A stretch of 64,000 nt of DNA from CAVPWP01 sp050789285 (lineage in GTDB: Bacteria; Pseudomonadota; Alphaproteobacteria; Rhodobacterales; Rhodobacteraceae): NCBI RefSeq assembly GCF_050789285.1, contig NZ_JBOUVX010000001.1, positions 1,302,001-1,366,000 of the forward strand. The letters are read 5' to 3'. The notes under the pieces were generated by a model. The model was not told the DNA's origin. It made no database searches and saw only the letters and a list, made by a program, of their open reading frames with translations. Made by a program: the position numbers and the translations under genes. Shown here piece after piece: positions 49,585-58,134 of the stretch (within the stretch, counting starts at the first letter, position 1; each line of letters opens with the position of its first letter).

Positions 49585-51389
49585 CACCAGACATCGGGCT
49601 GAAAGCCGATCCAGTCTCCGTAAACCGGAGTGGTTGCGGGGTACTTAAGTTTGCTGGAATGGGCAATACGCGAGACCGTCGAATGCCAGACCGGAAGGAC
49701 ATAGCGCCCCGAGGTCAGGATGCGGTCGAGCGCCTGCACGGCGGCGACGAAGTCGTCCTGGCTCTTGGCGTTCAGCATCTCGCCCACCATGGCCTCGATC
49801 GCGGGCGACTTCACGCCCATCCAGTTGCGCGACCCCGGCGTGTCGGCGGCCTCGGTTCCCCAGTAAAGCAACTGCTCGTTGCCCGGGCTCAGCGACAGGC
49901 CGCGCGTGTACCAGGCCATGTCGAAGTCGAAGCCGTTGGTGCGTTCGGTGAACTGCGCACTGTCGACGGTGGTGATGGTGGGCGTGATGCCAAGGCGCGT
50001 CAGCGCGCCGGCGAAGATGTCGACGATCTGCTGGGGCTCGCTTGCGCCCTGGGTCAGCACGATCTCGAAGGTGAAGGGCTGGCCGGCGGCGTTCTTCATC
50101 ACGCCGTCCTGCACCGTCCAGCCGGCCTGTTCCATAAGGTCGAGCGCCGCCGCGATGCCGGCGCGGTTGCGTTCGGACCCGTCCGAGACGGGCAGGGCAT
50201 AGCCGTCGATCGCCCCGGGCAGAAGCTGGTCGGCGAAGGGTTCGAGCAACGCGCGCACGCGGCCCTCGGCCGGCCCCGGCGCCATGCCCAGGACCGAGTT
50301 CGAGAAATACGAGGTGATGCGCGGGTCGTTGCCGCCGTTCAGGGTCTGGCTGATGAATTCGAAGTTGAAGACGTGCAGCATCGCGTCGCGCACGCGCCAG
50401 TCGGCGAAGGCGGGGCGGCGGGTGTTCATCACCAGGCCGGTGATCCCCGAGGGCCGGCCATGGGGGACGAGCGACTTGACGACCTCGCCCGACTGGACGG
50501 CGGGAAAGCCATACTGCCTGTCCCACTTGGCGGCGTTGGTTTCGCGCATGGTCGTCAGGATGCCGGCCTTGAAGGCCTCGAACATCACGTTGGCGTCGGC
50601 GAAGAATTCCATCCGGATCTCGTCGAGGTTGGCCTGCCCGCGCATCAGCGGCAGATCCTTGCCCCAGTAGTCCGGGTCGCGCCGGAGCGAGACGTAGCGG
50701 CCGGCCTCGAAGCTGTCGATCACGTAGGGCGCGGTGGTGATCGGGATCACGTCAAGGCCCGACTCGGCGAAGTCGCGGCCGTCCCATTGCGCCTTCTTCA
50801 GGATCGGGCGCAGGCCCATCAGAAGCGCCAGTTCGCGGTCGGGTTCGGTGAAGGTGAAGCGCACGCTGCGCGGGCCGGTCGCCTCGGCCTTCGCGACCTT
50901 GGCCCAGGCACCGTGGAAGCGGGGATGGCCGACGGTTCCCAGCGTCTCATAGGACCACAGCACATCCTCGACCGTGACGGGGCTTCCGTCCGAGAAGCGG
51001 GCCTCTTCGCGAATCGTGAATTCGACCCAGCTGCGCGCCTCGTCCGTCTCGACCGATTCGGCGAGAAGGCCGTAAAGGGCGAAGGGCTCGTCCCAGTTCC
51101 GGCCCATGAGGCTTTCGTAGGCGACGTAGGCCAGTTGCCAGGGCGCTCGGCCCTTCAGGATGTGCGGATTGAGCGAATCGAAGCTGCCCACTTCGCCCTG
51201 CACGATCCGCCCGCCCTTCGGCGCGTCGGGGTTGGCATAGGGAAGCGACACAAAATCCGGTGGAAGCGCCGGCTCGCCATACATAGCTATGCCATGCTGC
51301 GGTGCGGCCAGGGTGGCTGTGGCGGCTGCGACCAAAAGTCCCGCCGCGACCATCGCCTGTTTGACGGGCAGGAAGAAAAACGCGCGCAT
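49572..51389 (-). CDS. Periplasmic oligopeptide-type ABC transporter substrate-binding protein (YejA-like)
   Basis: The 605-residue precursor starts at ATG 51389 with a signal peptide (cleavage expected near residues 27-29, in ATATLAAPQHG). It belongs to the SBP_bac_5 family used for peptides, murein peptides or microcins. Landmarks are GGRIVQGEVGSFDSLNPHILKG shortly after the N-terminus, ARFSDGSPVTVEDVLWSYE and the late YPATTPVYGDWIGFQPDVWWYED, which resemble YejA. A TTG 14 codons upstream is the alternative start, less likely. No permease or ATPase gene for it is in this window, so its membrane parts are elsewhere. Confidence 0.88.
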   Translation of the reverse strand: MRAFFFLPVKQAMVAAGLLVAAATATLAAPQHGIAMYGEPALPPDFVSLPYANPDAPKGGRIVQGEVGSFDSLNPHILKGRAPWQLAYVAYESLMGRNWDEPFALYGLLAESVETDEARSWVEFTIREEARFSDGSPVTVEDVLWSYETLGTVGHPRFHGAWAKVAKAEATGPRSVRFTFTEPDRELALLMGLRPILKKAQWDGRDFAESGLDVIPITTAPYVIDSFEAGRYVSLRRDPDYWGKDLPLMRGQANLDEIRMEFFADANVMFEAFKAGILTTMRETNAAKWDRQYGFPAVQSGEVVKSLVPHGRPSGITGLVMNTRRPAFADWRVRDAMLHVFNFEFISQTLNGGNDPRITSYFSNSVLGMAPGPAEGRVRALLEPFADQLLPGAIDGYALPVSDGSERNRAGIAAALDLMEQAGWTVQDGVMKNAAGQPFTFEIVLTQGASEPQQIVDIFAGALTRLGITPTITTVDSAQFTERTNGFDFDMAWYTRGLSLSPGNEQLLYWGTEAADTPGSRNWMGVKSPAIEAMVGEMLNAKSQDDFVAAVQALDRILTSGRYVLPVWHSTVSRIAHSSKLKYPATTPVYGDWIGFQPDVWWYED

Positions 51390-51468
51390 CTTGCCGACTC
51401 TGCTCCTCAAGATGTTCTTTGTTGGCCGCAAGCGTAGACCTGCAAGTCAGCCTTTTCAAACTTTTAGC

Positions 51469-51497
51469 TTGGAGAGCGGCGAGAGGTTGCGTATAAC
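51469..51497 (+). promoter_or_regulatory. Probable sigma70 promoter of a small RNA
   Basis: TTGGAG (51469-51474) and TATAAC (51492-51497) are separated by exactly 17 bases. Each hexamer is close to the housekeeping consensus (TTGACA, TATAAT). No protein-coding gene follows on this strand, but a strong terminator does at 51551-51579, which makes a short non-coding transcript likely. Confidence 0.6.
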
Positions 51498-51503
51498 CAA
51501 CTC

Positions 51504-51579
51504 ACTGCTCGATAGGTTTCTTGCCTGTATGAAACCTGCCTCAATAACTTAACGCCCGCTTCGTGCGGGCGTTTTTTTT
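51504..51579 (+). ncRNA. Candidate trans-acting small RNA, about 76 nt
   Basis: The predicted start lies about 7 bases past TATAAC and the end in the T-run of the terminator. Two hairpins can be drawn. The first is AGGTTTC (51514-51520) paired with GAAACCT (51531-51537) around the loop TTGCCTGTAT. The second is the 9-bp terminator stem AACGCCCGC/GCGGGCGTT. The single-stranded stretch between them (GCCTCAATAACTT) or the first loop could be the seed. It lies between the divergent peptide-binding protein gene and the convergent MFS gene. I do not recognise a known family. Confidence 0.6.
51551..51579 (+). terminator. Strong rho-independent terminator
   Basis: AACGCCCGC (51551-51559), loop TTCGT, GCGGGCGTT (51565-51573) form a perfect 9-bp stem directly followed by eight T counting from 51572. 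The T-tail is only on the plus strand, on which no coding gene ends nearby, so it should end the candidate small RNA. Confidence 0.85.
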
Positions 51580-51599
51580 GGGCGTTTCGCGAATGCGGG

Positions 51600-52829
51600 T
51601 CAGGCGGGCAACAGGACCGACGGGCGGCGTCCGCGGAACAGAATCAACGCCACGATCCCGATGTTCATCAGGTTCCAGGCGATGCCATTCACGAAGGCCA
51701 TCTGGTAGGATCCGGTGACGTCGTAGATCCAGCCCGACATCCAGCCGCCAAGCGCCATGCCCACGATGGTGGCGAACATCACCGCGCCGACCCGCGCACC
51801 GGCCTCTTTCGGGGGCATGTATTCGCGCACGACGACCGCATAGCTGGGCACGATTCCGCCCTGGCTGAGGCCAAAGACCATCGAGACGAGGTACAGCGAC
51901 ACGATCCCCCCGGCGGGCAGGTAGAGCAACAGCGCCAGGCACTGCAGGACCGACCCGATCAGTAGCGTGCGCACACCGCCCAGCCGGTCGGCCAGCAGGC
52001 CCGAGATCAGCCGAGAGACGACGCCCCCCATCAGCATCAGCGACAGCATCTCGGCCCCCACGGCCGGGCCATATCCAAGGTCGACGCAATAGGCCACGAT
52101 ATGAACCTGCGGCATCGACATCGCCATGCAGCAGCCGATCCCGGCGAGGATCAGCATCCACTGCAGCGTGGCGGGCCGAAAGCCGGTGGCCGCGGCACGG
52201 GCGCTTGCGGCGGCGGCGGCGCGGGCGGTGGCCTCGACCGGGACGCGGGCGCGCAGAAGGAACGACAGCGGCACGACGATCGCGGGCACGATGACCGCCA
52301 GCGCCAGATAGGCCGCGCGCCAGCCGTGATCGGCCTGCACGCCGGACAGAAGCAGCGGCCAGATCGCCCCCGACAGGTAGTTGCCGCTGGCCGCGATCGC
52401 CACCGCGATGCCGCGCCGGCGCAGGAACCAGTGCGAGATGTCGGCGATGAGCGGGCCGAAGCTTGTGGCCGACCCGAAGCCGATCAGGACATGCAGCAGC
52501 GACAGCGTCCAGACCGATCCGCTGAGGCCCGAGGCGGCGAAGCCCACAGACATCAGCAGCGCCGACGCGATCAGCGCAGGTGTGATGCCGAAGCGGTCGA
52601 CGACACGTCCGGTCAGCAGGTTGCCAAGCGCGAAGCCCGCCATCGTCAGCGTGTAGGGCAGCGACGCCCCGGCGCGATCCACGCCGAACTCGGCCTGGAC
52701 CGAGGGCAGAACGACGATTACCGCCCACATGCCCACGTTGCCCGCCACCGCGATGCTCAGCGTCAGGGCAAGACGGCGCCAGGAGGCGCGGCTGTCAAGC
52801 GTGTCCGAGGCGGCGACGAAGGCGGTCAT
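51600..52829 (-). CDS. MFS transporter
   Basis: The 409-residue protein has 12 predicted membrane segments, a loop 2-3 motif TGRVVDRFGITP, and a second-half GLLADRLGGVRTLL repeat, all typical of the major facilitator superfamily. It resembles oxalate/monocarboxylate-type transporters in general design, but the substrate cannot be assigned. An Ala-rich cytoplasmic loop (ARAAAAASARAAATG) joins the two halves. The start MTAFVAASDTLDSRA at 52829 was chosen over a 42-codon extension that overlaps the bdhA promoter region. It is divergent from bdhA, so transport of a related carboxylate is conceivable. Confidence 0.85.
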   Translation of the reverse strand: MTAFVAASDTLDSRASWRRLALTLSIAVAGNVGMWAVIVVLPSVQAEFGVDRAGASLPYTLTMAGFALGNLLTGRVVDRFGITPALIASALLMSVGFAASGLSGSVWTLSLLHVLIGFGSATSFGPLIADISHWFLRRRGIAVAIAASGNYLSGAIWPLLLSGVQADHGWRAAYLALAVIVPAIVVPLSFLLRARVPVEATARAAAAASARAAATGFRPATLQWMLILAGIGCCMAMSMPQVHIVAYCVDLGYGPAVGAEMLSLMLMGGVVSRLISGLLADRLGGVRTLLIGSVLQCLALLLYLPAGGIVSLYLVSMVFGLSQGGIVPSYAVVVREYMPPKEAGARVGAVMFATIVGMALGGWMSGWIYDVTGSYQMAFVNGIAWNLMNIGIVALILFRGRRPSVLLPA

Positions 52830-52948
52830 GGGCGGGACGCTAGCGCCGCGCCGTCGGGCCGTCCATCGCGCGGGCGCAGCGGCCGCCGGGCCTTTCCTTC
52901 GCACCCGCAGCATGTATGCTTCGGGCGAAACGAAACCGGAGGGCCCCG

Positions 52949-53722
52949 ATGTCACTGAGCGGAAAGACAGCCGTCATCACCGGATCGAATTCGGGGATCG
53001 GTCTGGGCATCGCCTGGGAACTTGCCCGCGCCGGCGCCGACGTGGTGCTGAACAGCTTCACCGACCGTGACGAGGACCACGCGATCGCGCTTCGGATCGC
53101 CGCCGAGACCGGGGTCAACGCGCGCTATGTCGCGGCCGACATGTCGAAGGGCGACGCGTGCCGCGCCCTGGTCGAGGCGGCCGGGGCCTGCGACATCCTG
53201 GTGAACAACGCGGGCATCCAGCACGTCGCGCCGATCGACGCCTTCCCGGTCGCGAAATGGGACGCGATCATCGCGATCAACCTGACCTCGGCCTTCCACA
53301 CCACGGCCGCGGCGCTGCCGATGATGCGCAAGGCGGGCTGGGGCAGGGTGATCAACATCGCGTCGGCCCACGGCCTGACCGCCTCGCCCTACAAGTCGGC
53401 CTATGTCGCGGCCAAGCACGGGATCGTCGGGCTGACCAAGACCACCGCGCTCGAGACCGCGGAAGAGCCGATCACCGCGAACGCGATCTGTCCGGGCTAC
53501 GTCCTGACGCCGCTGGTCGAGGCGCAGATCCCCGACCAGATGAAGACGCATGGCATGGATCGCGAAACCGTGGTGCGCGAGGTGATGCTGGCACGCCAGC
53601 CCTCGAAGCAGTTCGCCACGGTCGAACAGATCGGCGGGACCACGGTTTTCCTGTGCTCGGATTCGGCGGCGCAGATCACCGGCACCACGATCAGCGTCGA
53701 CGGTGGCTGGACCGCCCTTTAG
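52949..53722 (+). CDS. bdhA: 3-hydroxybutyrate dehydrogenase
   Basis: BdhA oxidises D-3-hydroxybutyrate to acetoacetate with NAD+, as in PHB degradation. The 257-residue short-chain dehydrogenase has the nucleotide motif TGSNSGIG at residues 11-18 and NNAGIQHVAPIDAFP, characteristic of this subfamily. The catalytic Ser139, Tyr152 and Lys156 lie in NIASAHGL and YKSAYVAAKHG, and the C-terminus ends SVDGGWTAL. GGAGGGCC precedes the ATG at 52949. Divergent from an MFS transporter gene; no phb genes are adjacent. Confidence 0.94.
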   Translation: MSLSGKTAVITGSNSGIGLGIAWELARAGADVVLNSFTDRDEDHAIALRIAAETGVNARYVAADMSKGDACRALVEAAGACDILVNNAGIQHVAPIDAFPVAKWDAIIAINLTSAFHTTAAALPMMRKAGWGRVINIASAHGLTASPYKSAYVAAKHGIVGLTKTTALETAEEPITANAICPGYVLTPLVEAQIPDQMKTHGMDRETVVREVMLARQPSKQFATVEQIGGTTVFLCSDSAAQITGTTISVDGGWTAL

Positions 53723-53763
53723 GCACGGCCGCCCCCGGACAACCGGACACCCGGACACAAAGC

Positions 53764-53798
53764 CCCAAAAAGCAAAACGGCCCCGCGAAGGGGGCCGT
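53764..53798 (-). terminator. Rho-independent terminator of the small exported protein gene
   Basis: On the minus strand ACGGCCCC (53798-53791) pairs with GGGGCCGT (53784-53777) and is followed by TTTGCTTTTTGG. It lies about 32 bases past the stop of the 64-residue gene and 55 bases past the bdhA stop on the other strand. Confidence 0.75.
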
Positions 53799-53829
53799 CT
53801 GCATCCGGTTTCCCGGAAGGGTCGTTGGC

Positions 53830-54024
53830 TCAGTCGGCCATCGCGACGGCGGCCACGAGAGCGAGCACGATCACCGGAACGATCCAGGCGCCACCGGTGC
53901 CGGTCGATTCTTCGACGATGATCTCGGGCTCCATGACGGGCTCCGACATGCCGCCGGCGTAGGCAGCGGTGGACATCGTTGCGACGGCGGCGAGGGCGAT
54001 CGCGGTATTCTTGATGAGGGTCAT
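53830..54024 (-). CDS. Small exported protein with a C-terminal membrane segment
   Basis: The 64-residue product has a clear signal peptide (MTLIKNTAIALAAVATMSTA, probable cleavage after AYA at residue 23). A short acidic middle (EPVMEPEIIVEES) is followed by a hydrophobic C-terminus (WIVPVIVLALVAAVAMAD). Similar small proteins occur in Rhodobacterales, sometimes mislabelled ferrochelatase; nothing here suggests an enzyme. A 129-base 5' region and its own terminator suggest a short, separate and perhaps abundant transcript. Function unknown. Confidence 0.72.
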   Translation of the reverse strand: MTLIKNTAIALAAVATMSTAAYAGGMSEPVMEPEIIVEESTGTGGAWIVPVIVLALVAAVAMAD

Positions 54025-54153
54025 AGTTGCACCTGTGTGGTTAGATTGCGAATTTCTCTCTAGCCCTCACCGGCGCGCGCAGCAATCGGGAACTGTGATG
54101 GAGTTAACGCCTTGTTGCGTTATTGATACAGCGCCCGCTTTCGTCAGGCGTGG

Positions 54154-54879
54154 CTATTCCGCGGCGCGCTCGGCCGGGGCGGGCCCGGTGACGGGCGTGG
54201 TCTCGATCGCGGGGCCGTCGGTGCCCGCTGGATAGACGAGACCGGCCGAAATGATCAGCTTGGCGGCGTCCTCGACGCTCATGGTCAGTTCGATCAGGTC
54301 CGAGCGGGGCACATAGAGCAGGAACCCGGACGTCGGGTTCGGCGTGGTTGGCAGGAAGACCGACACGATTTCACTGTCGACGGGAATCTGGCGCGCGATC
54401 TCGCCCTTCGCATTGGTCGAGATGAAGGCGATCGCCCAGATGCCGGGGCGGGGATACTGGACAAGGCAGGCCTTGTCGAAGCTGGTCTCGGTCTGGGCGA
54501 AGACCGTCTCGGCGATCTGTTTCAGGCCGTTGTAGACCGAGCGCACGATCGGCATCCGGTCCACAAGCCCCTCGGCCCAGCCGATCAACGACCGCCCGAT
54601 AAGGCCCTTGGCCAGCCATCCCACCATCACCGTGAAGATCAGGAAGATAACGACGCCGACGCCGCGCAGGTTGATGCCGATGTATTGTTCGGGCCGGTAG
54701 GTGTGCGGGATCAGCGGCAGCACCCAGCCGTCGATCCAGCCGACGACGGTCCAGACCAGCCAGATCGTCACGGCGATGGGAACGATCACCACAAGACCGG
54801 TCAGAAAGCTCGCGCGCAGACTGCCCAGAAGGGTGCGTCGCCGCTTCGGTTCGTTGTGGTCGTCCAGAAGGCCGGTCAT
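54154..54879 (-). CDS. DUF502 family membrane protein
   Basis: The 241-residue product belongs to DUF502. Two membrane segments (about residues 22-50 and 72-95) flank a short periplasmic loop, followed by a cytoplasmic domain with the conserved blocks IVRSVYNGLKQIAETVF and VSVFLPTTPNPTSGFLLYVP. The role is unknown. The C-terminus is Pro/Ala-rich. It follows psuG by 88 bases on the same strand. Confidence 0.88.
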   Translation of the reverse strand: MTGLLDDHNEPKRRRTLLGSLRASFLTGLVVIVPIAVTIWLVWTVVGWIDGWVLPLIPHTYRPEQYIGINLRGVGVVIFLIFTVMVGWLAKGLIGRSLIGWAEGLVDRMPIVRSVYNGLKQIAETVFAQTETSFDKACLVQYPRPGIWAIAFISTNAKGEIARQIPVDSEIVSVFLPTTPNPTSGFLLYVPRSDLIELTMSVEDAAKLIISAGLVYPAGTDGPAIETTPVTGPAPAERAAE

Positions 54880-54967
54880 GGCAGGGTGTTCCGTCTTGCC
54901 ACGTCGAATCTAGGCATTCCGTCGGCCCGCGACAACAGCTTCGCCACGTGCCGGGCCGTCAGGGCGA

Positions 54968-55888
54968 TCATCGTCCGCGATCCCGTGCAAGTTCGGACGC
55001 AATGGCCGCCGCAAGGCGCGCATTGTTGAGCACAAGCGCGATATTGGCCCGAAGCGAAGCCCCGTCGGTCAGCTCGTAAAGGCGTTGCAGAAGATAGGGC
55101 GTGACCGCCTTGCCGGTGATTCCAGCCATCTCCGCATCGGCCTGCGCCCGGCGGATCAGGGGCTGCAACGTCTCGCGCCGGATCTCGGCCTCGGCCGGGA
55201 TCGGATTGGCGACGAGCTGTCCGCCCGGCAGACCCAGCGCCGCGCGCATGCGGTGCGCGGCCGCGATCTCGGCGGGGGTGTCCATGCGCAGGGGGGCCGC
55301 AATCCCCGATCCGCGCGACCAGAAGGCAGGGAACTCGTCCTGACCGTAGGCGATGACCGGAACGCCATAGGTTTCAAGGACTTCCAGCGTCTTGGGCAGG
55401 TCAAGGATCGCCTTGGCGCCGGCAGCGATGACGGTCACCGGCGTTTCCGCCAGTTCGCGCAGGTCGGCCGAGATGTCGAAGCTTTCCTCGGCCCCGCGGT
55501 GGACCCCGCCGATCCCGCCGGTGGCGAAGACAGCGATTCCGGCCTGCGCGGCCGCGATCATCGTGGCGGCGACCGTGGTGGCCCCGGTGCCGCCGCGCGC
55601 CAGGCACACCGCAAGATCCGCGCGCGAGAGCTTCGCCACCCGCCGCGCCCTGGCCAGCGCCTCGAGGCCCGCGTCGACAAGCCCGACGTGCAGCCGCCCG
55701 TCCATGACCGCGACCGTCGCCGGCACCGCGCCCGCCCCGCGCACCGCCGCCTCGACCGCGCGCGCGGTCTCGAGGTTGTCGGGATAGGGCATGCCGTGGG
55801 TGATGATCGTCGATTCGAGCGCGACGATCGGCTTGCCCCCGGCGCGCGCCTCGGCCACCTCGGGCGAATGGACGATATCGATGGTCAT
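54968..55888 (-). CDS. psuG: Pseudouridine-5'-phosphate glycosidase PsuG
   Basis: PsuG cleaves the C-glycosidic bond of pseudouridine 5'-phosphate to uracil and ribose 5-phosphate. The 306-residue protein has the family blocks PIVALESTIITHGMPYP near residue 20, ARGGTGATTVAATM, FATGGIGGVHRGAEESFD and GVPVIAYGQDEFPAFWSRGSG. The ATG overlaps the stop of the upstream kinase gene by four bases. Together they form a complete pseudouridine salvage module, useful for RNA-derived nucleosides. Confidence 0.95.
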   Translation of the reverse strand: MTIDIVHSPEVAEARAGGKPIVALESTIITHGMPYPDNLETARAVEAAVRGAGAVPATVAVMDGRLHVGLVDAGLEALARARRVAKLSRADLAVCLARGGTGATTVAATMIAAAQAGIAVFATGGIGGVHRGAEESFDISADLRELAETPVTVIAAGAKAILDLPKTLEVLETYGVPVIAYGQDEFPAFWSRGSGIAAPLRMDTPAEIAAAHRMRAALGLPGGQLVANPIPAEAEIRRETLQPLIRRAQADAEMAGITGKAVTPYLLQRLYELTDGASLRANIALVLNNARLAAAIASELARDRGR

Positions 55889-56778
55889 GACGGAACACCC
55901 CCCGAGACATAGGCAGCGGCTGCGGCCAGGGCAGCTTGAAGCGCCTCTTGCGGACCTTCGCCCGCGGCTTCGGCCGCGATATGCGCGGCCATGAACGTAT
56001 CGCCCGCCCCGGTGACGCGCGTCACCAGCACCTCGGGTGGACGCGCGGTCAGCAGGCCGTTGGGGCCGGCCTCGGCGGCCAGCGCGCCGCCATCGGTCAC
56101 CAGCACCCGCGCCGCGCCCGCAGCGACCAGCGCCTCGGCCGCCGCGGGCGCCGTTTCGTGGCGGGCATGGGTCAGGATGTTCGCTTCCTCGAGGTTCACG
56201 TAAAGCGTCGCGTGCGGCGCGGACAAAAGCGGCTGCAGCCGGTCGGCCTTGCCGGGCGAGGCCGGCGCCACCCGCAGGTCGGCCCGTGCCAGCAGCGGGC
56301 TTTCGGCGACCTCGGCCAGCAGTCCGATGGTCAGGTTGCCGTCAAGGGCCACGGAGCCGGCGAAGGGCGCGACCGCGCTGCCCAGCCGACCGTCCTCGAG
56401 CGGGCGGAGGATCTTCGCGCCCGCCGCCTCAAGCGAATGGGCGTCGGCAATTGCCGCCACCAGGCCGTTCGCCCCCTCGATCGCCATGTAGACATCGGTG
56501 GGCAGGTCGTCCGAGCGATAGACATAGTCGGTGATCAGGCCATGCGCGCGGGCGGCCGCGACAAGGTCGTGTCCTTCCTCGTCTTGCCCGATGGCGGTCA
56601 GAAGGGCGGGGCGCTGGCCGAACCGCTTGAGCGCCATGGCGATGTTCATCGCCACTCCGCCCGGAATACGCGTGATCCGCCCGGGCACGTCCGATCCCAC
56701 CCGCATCACCGCCGGGGCACGCCCGATCACGTCCCACAGGACCGATCCGATGCACAGGATGTCGGGACGCGCCGTCAT
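55885..56778 (-). CDS. psuK: PfkB-family carbohydrate kinase, probably pseudouridine kinase PsuK
   Basis: The 297-residue sugar kinase of the ribokinase/PfkB fold begins MTARPDILCIGSVLWDVIG. It has the substrate loop IPGGVAMNIAMALKRFG and the C-terminal catalytic/anion-hole motif GAGDTFMAAH. Its four-base overlap with psuG makes pseudouridine the likely substrate, phosphorylated at the 5' position to feed PsuG. An in-frame ATG at 56787 is the alternative start. Specificity is inferred from context, not from residues. Confidence 0.87.
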   Translation of the reverse strand: MTARPDILCIGSVLWDVIGRAPAVMRVGSDVPGRITRIPGGVAMNIAMALKRFGQRPALLTAIGQDEEGHDLVAAARAHGLITDYVYRSDDLPTDVYMAIEGANGLVAAIADAHSLEAAGAKILRPLEDGRLGSAVAPFAGSVALDGNLTIGLLAEVAESPLLARADLRVAPASPGKADRLQPLLSAPHATLYVNLEEANILTHARHETAPAAAEALVAAGAARVLVTDGGALAAEAGPNGLLTARPPEVLVTRVTGAGDTFMAAHIAAEAAGEGPQEALQAALAAAAAYVSGGVPS

Positions 56779-56895
56779 GGCGCGCATGTTGCCCGACCGG
56801 CCGCGCGCTGCAAGGCTCAATCGCCGCCCGCGGCACGCCCCGGCGTCTGACACACCCTTGGCCGACACCTGACGCGCGGGCCGGGTGGACAGGCG

Positions 56896-57126
56896 TCAGC
56901 CGCCGGTCGACGCGTTGGCGCGGTAGTAATCCCAGACGTCGACGACGCTCCCGTCGGGAAGGGTGCAGGTGCCGCCGCTTCCATCGGGCTGGCTCAGGGC
57001 GTAGGTGCCGCCCTGCGCGACGCAGAAGGTCGCGGCGGGATTGGCCAGCTCGGCCTGGTCGCTTTGCACCGAGCAGGCGGACGCCCCGGCAAGGGCAAGC
57101 GGCAAGAGGATGGTCGGGGATTTCAT
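56896..57126 (-). CDS. DUF333 small lipoprotein
   Basis: The 76-residue precursor has a lipoprotein signal peptide ending in LAGASAC (lipidated Cys18). A DUF333 domain follows, with ANPAATFCVAQGGTY and GTCTLPDGSVVDVWDYYR as landmarks; the two cysteines probably pair. DUF333 proteins are small periplasmic or outer-membrane proteins, sometimes annotated hemolysin; the role is unknown. It is 117 bases upstream of psuK on the same strand and divergent from rpsB. Confidence 0.85.
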   Translation of the reverse strand: MKSPTILLPLALAGASACSVQSDQAELANPAATFCVAQGGTYALSQPDGSGGTCTLPDGSVVDVWDYYRANASTGG

Positions 57127-57177
57127 GGGTGGTCTCCTGTGCAGGGCGATATCCCTGCCTAACGTCTCGGGCGGCCC

Positions 57178-57320
57178 TTGTCATTTGCCGTGCGATGGCT
57201 TAGACGCGCGCTCACTTCACAGGCAGGGCTTGGGCCTTGCGGGGGAGACATCCCCGCAGGTCCGCCGGTTGAGGGCAACCTCTGACGCTCTGCCGAGGCG
57301 CAAACCGGAAAGGAAACGAC
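57178..57320 (+). promoter_or_regulatory. Promoter and structured leader of rpsB
   Basis: TTGTCA (57178) and TAGACG (57201), 17 bases apart, form a possible promoter, leaving a leader of about 110 bases. Within it GCGGGG/CCCCGC (57239-57257, loop GAGACAT) and GGTTG/CAACC (57267-57280, loop AGGG) make two hairpins before the GGAAAGGAAAC ribosome-binding region. In other bacteria S2 represses its own rpsB-tsf operon by binding the leader; that is only a suggestion here. Confidence 0.5.
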
Positions 57321-58109
57321 ATGGCGCTCCCCGAGTTCAATCTGCGTCAGCTTCTGGAAGCTGGCGTTCACTTCGGCCACCAGACCCAGCGCTGGAACCC
57401 CCGCATGGAGCCGTTCATCTACGGCGACCGCAACGGCATCCACATCATCGACCTGACGCAGACCGTCCCGATGCTGGACGCCGCGCTCAACGTCCTGCGC
57501 GAGACCGCCGCCAAGGGCGGACGCATTCTTTTCGTCGGCACCAAGCGTCAGGCGCAGAAGCCGATCGCCGAAGCCGCCGAGAAGTGCGCGCAGTACTACA
57601 TGAACCACCGCTGGCTGGGCGGCACGCTGACCAACTGGAAGACCGTGTCGCAGTCGATCAGCCGTCTCAAGCAGATCGACGAACAGACCGCGCAGGGCTT
57701 CGAGGGCCTGACCAAGAAGGAACGCCTCGGGATGGAGCGCGAGCAGGCCAAGCTTCAGGCCTCGCTTGGCGGGATCCGTGAGATGGGCGGCGTGCCCGAC
57801 CTTCTGTTCGTCATCGACGTGAACAAGGAAGACCTTGCGATCCTCGAGGCCCGGAAGCTTGGCATCCCCGTGGTCGCGGTCGTCGACACGAACTGCTCGC
57901 CCGCGGGCATCGACTATATCATCCCCGGCAACGACGACGCCGCCCGCGCCATCGCGCTTTACTGCGATCTCGCCGCGCGCGCCGTGCTTGACGGGATGAG
58001 CGCCCAGATGGGCGCGGCCGGCATCGACATCGGCGCGCTGGAAGAAGCCGCCGTCGAAGAGGCGCTGGCCGAGGCGACCGCCGAGGACGTGACCGCGACG
58101 GCCGAGTAA
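57321..58109 (+). CDS. rpsB: 30S ribosomal protein S2
   Basis: S2 is a late-assembling small-subunit protein needed to bind S1. The 262-residue product begins MALPEFNLRQLLEAGVHFGH and has the family blocks GRILFVGTKRQAQKPI, NHRWLGGTLTNWKTVSQS and VVDTNCSPAGIDYIIPGNDD. A Glu/Ala-rich C-terminal tail (after residue 235) is common in alphaproteobacteria. GGAAAGGAAAC precedes the ATG. It is followed by tsf after 79 bases. Confidence 0.98.
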   Translation: MALPEFNLRQLLEAGVHFGHQTQRWNPRMEPFIYGDRNGIHIIDLTQTVPMLDAALNVLRETAAKGGRILFVGTKRQAQKPIAEAAEKCAQYYMNHRWLGGTLTNWKTVSQSISRLKQIDEQTAQGFEGLTKKERLGMEREQAKLQASLGGIREMGGVPDLLFVIDVNKEDLAILEARKLGIPVVAVVDTNCSPAGIDYIIPGNDDAARAIALYCDLAARAVLDGMSAQMGAAGIDIGALEEAAVEEALAEATAEDVTATAE

Positions 58110-58134
58110 CCCGGACCGTCACGACGCCTGCACC

